NCBI GenBank assembly: GCA_017645645.1
Contig: JAGCOB010000008.1
Span: 124,001 to 188,000 of the forward strand
Length of the DNA stretch: 64,000 bases
DNA from: Prevotella sp.
GTDB lineage: Bacteria > Bacteroidota > Bacteroidia > Bacteroidales > Bacteroidaceae
Direction: 5' to 3'
Shown here piece by piece: positions 53,705-61,900 of this stretch. Made by a program: the position numbers and the translations under genes. How positions within the stretch are numbered: the first letter of the stretch is position 1; each line of letters begins with the position of its first letter. The notes below the pieces were generated by a model. It was not told where the DNA came from and did no database searches. It worked only from the letters and a program-made list of their open reading frames with translations.

Positions 53705-54844
53705 ATGGAGAAACGGAGATTACATATAAGCTGTTGGCTGTTAGCTGTTAGCTTTTGGCTATTAGCTGTTGGCTGCAGCTCTTCCGATGGAACGGAGGAG
53801 CCACAGCCCACCATGCTGACTATCTATGTGTATTCGCCGGAGCATCCGATGTTGATTCGCTCGGCTATCGGTCCTGTCAATCCGACACTTGCGGAGAGTA
53901 CCGTCCACAGACTGCAGATATGGATCTTTGAAAGTTTAACGGGCAGACTCGTTGGATACCTTGATACGACGGAAACGGAGAATTCCCTCCTGAATATCAA
54001 CGAGGGTGCTACCTACCAGATGATTGTCAGTGATGAATTTGCCAAGAATAAGCCCAAAGTTGATGTCTATGTCTTTGCCAATGTCACCGGTGCCAACTGC
54101 GGTTGTGCGTTTAATGAGAACAGTACACCTGATCAGTTGAATGCAGCAAGGATAGAGCCTGGTTATTTCGGACTGTCCCCGTTGTTTGATGCAGAATGGA
54201 TTGCCCATAAAGATCTCTCGCATAGTCTCCCCATGACGGGAGTCTTGCGAAACCAGCCGGTTGTTGGCGATGCTCCTGCGTTACGTGTCGGAACGTTGGA
54301 CAGAGTTGCCACTGTCTCGTTGACCCGTGCTGTGTCGAAGGTGCGCTTTGTCTTTGCAAATACAACGGGAGCCCCAGCATTGACCATCAAGGATATTCAG
54401 ATGTATGAGGGAATGATTCCCAATACTGAATATTTGATACCACAGGATCAATCGCTGAGCTATAATAGCAGTTCCGAGTCATTGCTGCCTTCGCAGTCGC
54501 CGATAGGCCCAGTGGAATCGATTAACGATCCCACCGCCTATATCTACGATGGACAGGATGGACAGACATACGAGAACCGGATCAACAACGCTAACCTGAC
54601 AGTGGTGGGTCCTTTCTATCTGCGTGAGTCAGACAAGCGTTTGAAAGGAAAGATAATATATAAAATAGGAGATGGCTCCGATCAGGAATCTGAATATCAG
54701 ATGAATGAGGCAGGTGACTTCCAGCGCAATCATTCTTGGATTGTCTATGCCTATCATGCTGGAGGTGGATTCTTACAGATGAATGCACTATATGTGAAAG
54801 AATGGATTAATGAAGAAGTGAATCATGCGGTATATAATTGGTGA
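53705..54844 (+). CDS. Fimbrial accessory lipoprotein (Fim/Mfa-type tip or adaptor protein)
   Basis: The 379-residue lipoprotein has a signal peptide of unusual make-up, SCWLLAVSFWLLAVGC, encoded by a heptamer repeat (53730-53771), with the lipidated Cys about residue 25. The mature part has TIYVYSPEHPMLIRS, VHRLQIWIFE, VDVYVFANVTG and SLTRAVSKVRFVFANTTG, all typical of Bacteroidales fimbrial minor subunits. It ends YVKEWINEEVNHAVYNW, a likely C-terminal strand. It overlaps the next gene by 20 nt. Tip or adaptor function is inferred from position. Confidence 0.75.
   Translation: MEKRRLHISCWLLAVSFWLLAVGCSSSDGTEEPQPTMLTIYVYSPEHPMLIRSAIGPVNPTLAESTVHRLQIWIFESLTGRLVGYLDTTETENSLLNINEGATYQMIVSDEFAKNKPKVDVYVFANVTGANCGCAFNENSTPDQLNAARIEPGYFGLSPLFDAEWIAHKDLSHSLPMTGVLRNQPVVGDAPALRVGTLDRVATVSLTRAVSKVRFVFANTTGAPALTIKDIQMYEGMIPNTEYLIPQDQSLSYNSSSESLLPSQSPIGPVESINDPTAYIYDGQDGQTYENRINNANLTVVGPFYLRESDKRLKGKIIYKIGDGSDQESEYQMNEAGDFQRNHSWIVYAYHAGGGFLQMNALYVKEWINEEVNHAVYNW
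53730..53771. repeat. Heptamer repeat encoding the signal-peptide core of a fimbrial lipoprotein
   Basis: Six units in tandem: GCTGTTG, GCTGTTA, GCTGTTA, GCTTTTG, GCTATTA, GCTGTTG. They code for the hydrophobic core (WLLAVSFWLLAVG) of the lipoprotein signal. Confidence 0.9.
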
Positions 54845-55952
54845 TAAATGGTTAAGGATTAAGGGTTATTGGTTCATGGTCATAGGCCTTATGCTGATAG
54901 CTGGCTGTTCATCGGACAGTACAGGTACTGAAGAGCAGAGGACAGGCAGTCTTTTGCAGGTGACGGCCTATACCGCCAATTATCAGGAGAAAAGTCCGTC
55001 GATGCGTACCGTTTCTGCAGGATATTCGGAATATAGACCCGACCATGATCTTGCCATTGGTCTGCTTGTGTTGCCTTTAGATCATACGTCTGGTCTTCCG
55101 ACGGAATTTCCGTCGGCAAAACTCGTTCGCTTTAGTGCCGGTGATTGGCATTCGCAGGTTACGGTGGACGGTGATACAGACTATAAAATCTTTGGCTATA
55201 TGCCTAAGAATAACTCCATTTCATCGGAAATGTCCCAAAGCGGCAACGATTATCAGTTAATTCTCTCAGGCATTGATGCCGTCATTGCCGATGATGTCTG
55301 TTTTGTCACAGGTGTCAAGGACGGAACAAAGGAAGGAGCAGGTGATTTATTGCAAGGAAAGTTTGATTATAAGGGAAAGTCGGAAGATAATCATGTCTGT
55401 CTGTTGATGGATCACCTCTATGCGGCTCTCAGGATACAATTCAAAGTAGATCCCGACTATAGTGCCCTGCGTACCATCAAACTGAAGTCTATGACACTGA
55501 AGACGGAGAAAGCAACGGTGAATGCCATTATTACGCTGACACCCAATAATGCTGGTGCTGACCCTGTTAAATCGATAACTTTTGAGCCTACAGGCAGTAC
55601 TGCTTCCGCCACGTTCTTTGAGAGTTCAACGGGTGTCCAGCTAAATAATTTTGTAGATGATGAGACGGGGACAGCCGAAGAAAAGGCTGCTGCTGCCCGA
55701 GAGGAAATATTAAGTGCCTTCTGCTGCTTTGCCCCAGGAGTTTTAGGACTGAGTGATGCCCTGACCCTGGAATGCACTTATGACTTGTATGACAGGCATG
55801 GGAATAAGGTCTGTGAACGTACGACACCGAATGCGTTGCATCTGAGTGCTGCAAGAGGTCAGTTTGTGACGCTGAACCTGACGATTGCTCCTACTTATCT
55901 CGGTCAGTTGTCTGATCAGGATTTGGACAATCCGACGTTCACGGTAAATTGA
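54825..55952 (+). CDS. Fimbrillin-family lipoprotein (Mfa-like)
   Basis: The 375-residue lipoprotein has a signal with MVIGLMLIAGC (Cys about residue 28), partly encoded by a heptamer repeat (54850-54891). The mature protein has LQVTAYTANYQEK, DLAIGLLVLPLDHTSG and CLLMDHLYAALRIQFKV, and ends RGQFVTLNLTIAPTYLG, matching the fimbrillin-like family often seen at the end of these operons. The start at 54825 overlaps the upstream gene by 20 nt; later ATGs would leave too short a signal. It is followed after 15 nt by the giant protein gene. Confidence 0.78.
   Translation: MRYIIGDKWLRIKGYWFMVIGLMLIAGCSSDSTGTEEQRTGSLLQVTAYTANYQEKSPSMRTVSAGYSEYRPDHDLAIGLLVLPLDHTSGLPTEFPSAKLVRFSAGDWHSQVTVDGDTDYKIFGYMPKNNSISSEMSQSGNDYQLILSGIDAVIADDVCFVTGVKDGTKEGAGDLLQGKFDYKGKSEDNHVCLLMDHLYAALRIQFKVDPDYSALRTIKLKSMTLKTEKATVNAIITLTPNNAGADPVKSITFEPTGSTASATFFESSTGVQLNNFVDDETGTAEEKAAAAREEILSAFCCFAPGVLGLSDALTLECTYDLYDRHGNKVCERTTPNALHLSAARGQFVTLNLTIAPTYLGQLSDQDLDNPTFTVN
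54850..54891. repeat. Heptamer repeat in the signal-peptide region of a fimbrillin-family gene
   Basis: GGTTAAG, GATTAAG, GGTTATT, GGTTCAT, GGTCATA, GGCCTTA. Same family as 32358-32392. It codes for the stretch WLRIKGYWFMVIGL. Confidence 0.85.
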
Positions 55953-55967
55953 AAATAGAAAGTTAGA

Positions 55968-58900
55968 ATGACGAATATATATCATATAATAAGGTGTAAG
56001 CATTGGAAGAGATTGCTGCTGATGGTGGCAATGTTCAATGTTCAATGTTTAATGTTCAATGTTTATGCCCAGATTGTCATTGGCGGTCATGTCTATGGCG
56101 GTGGTAATGCCGGAAACACGGGCGGTAATACCACTGTTACTGTGTATGCAGGCGACCTGAATAGAGCCTTCGGTGGTGCTCGTATGGCGGATGTCGGCGG
56201 CAGAGCCTTTATGAACATCGATGGTGCCCATGCTTCTAATTATATTGTCATTAATCGTCTTTATGGTGGTAACGATATCGCAGGAAGCATCGGAACGGGA
56301 TTCAAAGACAAGTCAGACGATCAGTTACCAGAGCTACCAGATGCTATAAAAGATCATGCCGCTAACAATGGTGTGGACAAGACTTGGACAGCCCTTGTAC
56401 TCATCTCTACCAAGACCGTCACAACAGGTACTGATGACGAGGCTGTCACCACTGAGGCTGAAGGTGCTCAGAAGATTTATATTGGTCAACTCTTCGGTGG
56501 TGGCGATGGTGAATATACCTATGGTTCAAGGTCTGAAGGTGGCAAAACCGTTTATTATGCTATAGAGGATAATGTAGAAGTGGCTACCAGTAGCACAGCA
56601 CTCACTGTTCCAAATCTTGGCAAGACCTTCGTTGACATTCACGGCGGTTCCATCGTCTATGCTTATGGCGGTGGTAACAATGCTACGATAACAGAGAGAA
56701 CTGTTATCAGTATGGATAACCCCAGTGAGGTGGTGAACAGTATCATAGATGCAAGCAATCCCAATGCCGGAACAGGTGGTGAATTGTTGACTAACGACCG
56801 CTTCGAAAATATGATGGGTATCAATACCACTTTCTCTTACCCCAGCAGTGATGCCTACCAGATTGGTCGTTTCTTTGGCGGTAATAACAAGGCTGATATG
56901 GCTATCCGTCCTCGATGGAATCTGCAACAAGGTAAAATACGTAACCTCTACGGTGGTGGTAACGAGGGACGTATGACCAGTCCAGAAGGTCTGCTGCTGG
57001 AAATTAAAGGCGATGGAATGGTGGTTGACAACGTTTATGGCGGTTGTCGTAAGGCGGATATAAAACCTTTGTATAACAACAACGATGAGACACCGGTACC
57101 TTATAGCCAAGTACAACTGCCTTCTGCAGATAATCCTAACAACATTCCTGCTGGCTACGCTTCGCGTGTCAGAGTGACTGCAGGTCACGTCAACAATGTT
57201 TATGGCGGTAACGACATTTCTGGTAATGTCTATGGTGGCAACACCGTAGGTATCCTGACCCACATTTATGGCGACGTCTATGGTGGTGGTAACGGCTCGT
57301 ATGCATACACCGACAACGTAAAACTAAAGGACGATCCACATTGGAGTGACTTCTATTACAATCCCGATGAAGTGCTTGAAGCAGCAGGCATAACAGGTGT
57401 TTCAGATGACCTCAAGTCTGTCACAGCCCTTAACCTAATACGTCCTAATGCGGAGAAGGTATCTCTGCTCGTTCGAGGAACGGCAGACAATCCCGCCATC
57501 GTAGATGGCAGCCTCTATGTGGGTGGTAACAGTGCCTCGCTGCGAGAGAATGTTGAAGGCTCAAGTTCTGGCGACCAAACGCACATCAAGATTGGTTCAT
57601 ATACGATTATTGACAACGTGTTCCTCGGTAACAACGGCGCGAACATGATAAAATATAATGAGGCTGACGCTGAGGGCAGAGGTGAAGGCGTGCTTCGCAC
57701 ATTTGCACGTACTAATATCGCTACAGATGGTTCCAAGTTTAACTCGATGGATTTGACAGACAAAGATGTCTTTGGCAAATACATGGAAGGCTGTGCCATG
57801 AAGGTGAAATCTACCGTTGTCTTTGAGAGCAGAGCAAATGGTGACGGCGTTGATTACATTCCTTATTCTACCAAGTTTGGTTCGTTCTACTGCGGCGGTA
57901 ACGTAGGTAGTATGATTACTGATGGTAAGACGACCATCAACTTCAGCGATGAGGTGATTATATATGACAAGGTAGTAGGCGGTTGTAACAATGCTTTCGT
58001 CACTCCACAGTCTGGTTTTAACGCCATCTATGAAGGCGGTATTACCGGCAATCCTGATTCTGCACCTGAAGGAGCCATTGGAGATAAGCTACAGCTGAAC
58101 TTTGCAGGTCTTAAGATCCAACCCAAGCGATGGAATGACGCTCATACCGAATTGATTTGGAATACCATCAAGTCATCAACAGGTGAACGCGTCCCCCCTG
58201 TGACAGAAGGCGCCTCTCCTGAAAGTCCTGTCACCAGTACCCCTGATGATTTAGACCGTCGTTTTGATGGTGGTAATATCTATGGCGGTTGTTATAATAG
58301 CGGTATCGTCAACGGTAACGTAGTCATCAATATCAACAGCTCTATCGTTGACCGCGAAATTCTCTTCGACAGAGTGGAAGAGGATGAGACTGGTGAGGAC
58401 AAACTCTATGGCAACGAGCAATATCACATCTTGGAGCGACACAGCGGCGTCATCCTTTCCGAGCAAGGTATGGACGTGCTGGGTAAGGCACTCAACGTGT
58501 TTGGTGGCGGTAAAGGTGTGAACACTGAGATATGGGGTTCTACAACCATCAACTTGAATCGTGGCTATATGTTCCAAATATTCGGTGGTAGCGAGCAAGG
58601 TGGCATCGGTCATGGAATATATAATGAGGGAACAGGAAAGATAGAATACACCTACAACGCAAATAACAGCACTTACATCAACCTGAATGGTCCAACAGCA
58701 GGTGTCTCTAGGAAAGACAATATGACTGAGGAAATCGCTGAGTGTGAGTTTATGTATGGTGGTGGTTTCTTAGGTCCGGTGGCAGGTAACTGTATCATCA
58801 ACTTAGGTAACGGACGTATCTTCAACAGTTTTGCTGGATCATGTAATGCTGATATTCTCGGACATACCGAGACGTATATCGGTACCAACGGTTTCCCATA

Positions 58901-61900
58901 CGTTCGCGACTTCGTATATGGTGGTAACGACCTGGGAGGAAGAATTCTGGGAACAGCCAACTTCGACGGCCGTCTGCGTAACGATGTCGTGCGTGGCAAG
59001 GTGTCTAATACCGATATGCTCAACGCCTCAGCATATATGGAATATGTTCAAGGCCGCGTAGAGAAGATTTTCGGTGGTGCATACGGCGTCTATGACTATA
59101 AGGATTCACACTATCGTGACTACTTTGATGCTGACGGTCATGCCAAGACAGGCTACTACAAGCCTTTCCTGGGTAATGCTTTTATCAATTTCCGTCCTAC
59201 CGATACCAACAACCCGTTGAACACCGTTGAGCAGATATACGGTGCTGGACAGGGCTATCTCGGTGAGGAAGAGGAGGACTTGATGCAGAACAGCAGCTAT
59301 ATCCTGGTTGATGTACCGCAATCCATGACCACCTATCAGGGCACGGAAATCTTCGGAGCTGGTGAGTGCGGTGGTGTCGGTATGGGTGTTACCAAGGCAA
59401 CGGCAGATGCAGTATCTACGGCTCATCAGGCATCAGCCGTCATCGATCTCTTGAGCGGTCACTTTAAGGCGGTCTATGGCGGTAGCTATCAGGAGGGGGT
59501 CACCCGTCGTACGGTTGTTAACGTACCTGCAGGCTCTACCTTCCGCTGCGAGAAAATCTTTGGTGGTGCATACGGTTTGGATAATGAATATCCTTGCGAT
59601 GTCTATGAGTCGAACGTCAACTGGAACAGTAGCGACGCCCTCGTCGGAGCTTACCGCACAGGAATCTATGGCGGTAACAACAACTGCCGTCGCACCCTGT
59701 ATAGCAAGGTCAATATCAATGCGCCGGTCTATTACGACAAGACAAATACCTATTACGCTACGGTATATGGTGCCGGCTATGGTAAAGACACGTGGGCACA
59801 ATATACGGATGTCAACTTGAATGATGGAGCCCGTTTGTATGAGGTTTATGGCGGAGGTCAGTTAGGTCGTGTCATGAATAAGAATTCTGTTGATGCATGG
59901 GCTTCGGAAGCAAATGCCCAGGCTGCTGCAGAATATGCCATAGCACATGATGCTTGGGAGGAATTGTCAGCATCAGAACAGGCTACGACTCCAGAGCCCC
60001 AGGCACCACAGGATATTGACCTTTCTATCGGTTCAGGCTATACCGACAACGGACTGAACGATCCTTTGGCAGTAGCCAGAAACGGCAAGAAATATAACAC
60101 CAACGTCATCATCAACCAAGGCGCTGATGTCTGCGGCTATATGTACGGTGGCAGTCTGAGTGGTGCCTATGCATACGGCGGTGGTCTGGGTGATGCAAAT
60201 ACTCCGAACACCGGCGACGTACATGGTACTACCTTTATCGGACTCTTTGGCGGTAAGGTCACGAAAGACCTCTATGCTGCCGGTACTGTAGGTTCGGTGA
60301 ACAATAAATACAAGGTTGCAAAGGATGATTCCAACAATCCGTTCATTGCCTCTGCCAATGCTTATATCGAGGGCGGTACGGCACGTAACGTCTATGGTGG
60401 TGGCTGGCAAGGTAGTGTGGGCTATCACGCTGGAGCTATCAGCGAAAGCACGACGGGTGATGTCCTCGGTGAGACACATGTCATCATCGGTAAGCTCGAT
60501 GGTACCAGTTTCATCGATGGTATTCCTGCCATCGAGCGTAACGCCTATGGTGGTGGTGAGGGTGGTGCCGTATTCGGTACGACGCATATCACGATGAACA
60601 AAGGCTTTATTGGCTATCGCCATTTTGATGCCGTACCCACCACAGATACCGACCTCGACTATATAAAGGTAGGTGATGATTACTACCAGGAGAAACTGCA
60701 TGACGAGACATGGTCTGGCGACGGTACAAACCGTCTGTACGATAGCGGCTGTATTTTCGGTGGCGGCTATATCGACAACAGTAGTGTGGATATTGCTAAC
60801 GTGAAGATGTATGGCGGTCACGTGCGCAACGCCCTCTTCGGTGGAGGTGAGATTGCGGCTGTTGGACGAGGCATCATCAACGCCAGCGGTCAGGACAACA
60901 GTGTCCGTACGCTGCAGGGTATCTATAAAGCAGGTAAAGCCTACGTCGAGCTCTACGAAGGTCACGTACATCGTAATGTATTCGGTGGTGGTCGAGGATA
61001 CAACAACCTGGGTGAAGGTGGTACGCTGTATTCCGACGGTTACGTTTTCGGACAGACTGAAGTACGTATCTATGGTGGTGAGGTGGGTTCAGACAAAGGC
61101 ATGGAACGGGGTGACGGCAATGTCTTTGGTGGTGGCGATATTGGTTATGTGTATAGTGCCTATGAGCAGGATGGTAAACTCTTTGTAGGTATTAAGGATG
61201 GAAATCGTTTTGATGATAAATACGAAGGCTACTATTACGCTTATGATCTTGAAAAGAATAATGGACCAAAAGCATATATACCTGCCGATTTTGTCTATAA
61301 TGAAAACGACCCTAAATGGGTAAAGGACGGTAGCGAATTCGTGTTGACCGAGGACTGCAAAGTGCTGGTAGAGCCACATCCAAAGGCCACGTCGGCTGTC
61401 ACCATCAATAATCACAGCTATAATGTTGGCGACTATGTACCCACCACAGACCTCAATACCATGGGCAACAAGAATACAGACGGTGATTGGAGCTCTTTGG
61501 ATCCTACGGGTATCATCATCCACAATGCTGTGTTTGCCGGTGGTAACACGTCGTCAGGTTCTTCAACCGTATATGCCAACACCACGACGGTATTTGGTAA
61601 TGCTACAGCATCTATCAACGATGTCTACCATCGCGACCTCATCACGTTGGGTACAGGTCATACCGGTGGTCTTTATGGTGATGGTAACCTGACCTTTGTC
61701 GATGGCTATCGTGGTCTGAACATCACCAATTACGGTACGGATTACTATTCCATCGCACGGGAAATCACGATTGCACAGTATGACGCGCTACCTGCCCGTG
61801 AGGCAGCTTATTATGAGCTGAGATATCAGTGTACCCATGAGTGTACCGACAATGACGGTACAACTTATTATCCTCAGAGTGAGGAACACAAGAAAGCCTC

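Noticed and set aside
53730..56065. Insertion sequence or transposon remnant as the source of the heptamer arrays
   Set aside because: No transposase frame, terminal inverted repeats or target-site duplication could be seen around any array.
60033..60971. Minus-strand open frame of 312 codons inside the giant protein gene, with several others along 56-64 kb
   Set aside because: They are shadows of the repetitive Gly/Tyr/Val-rich plus-strand frame; they lack signal peptides or recognisable domains and would overlap it fully.
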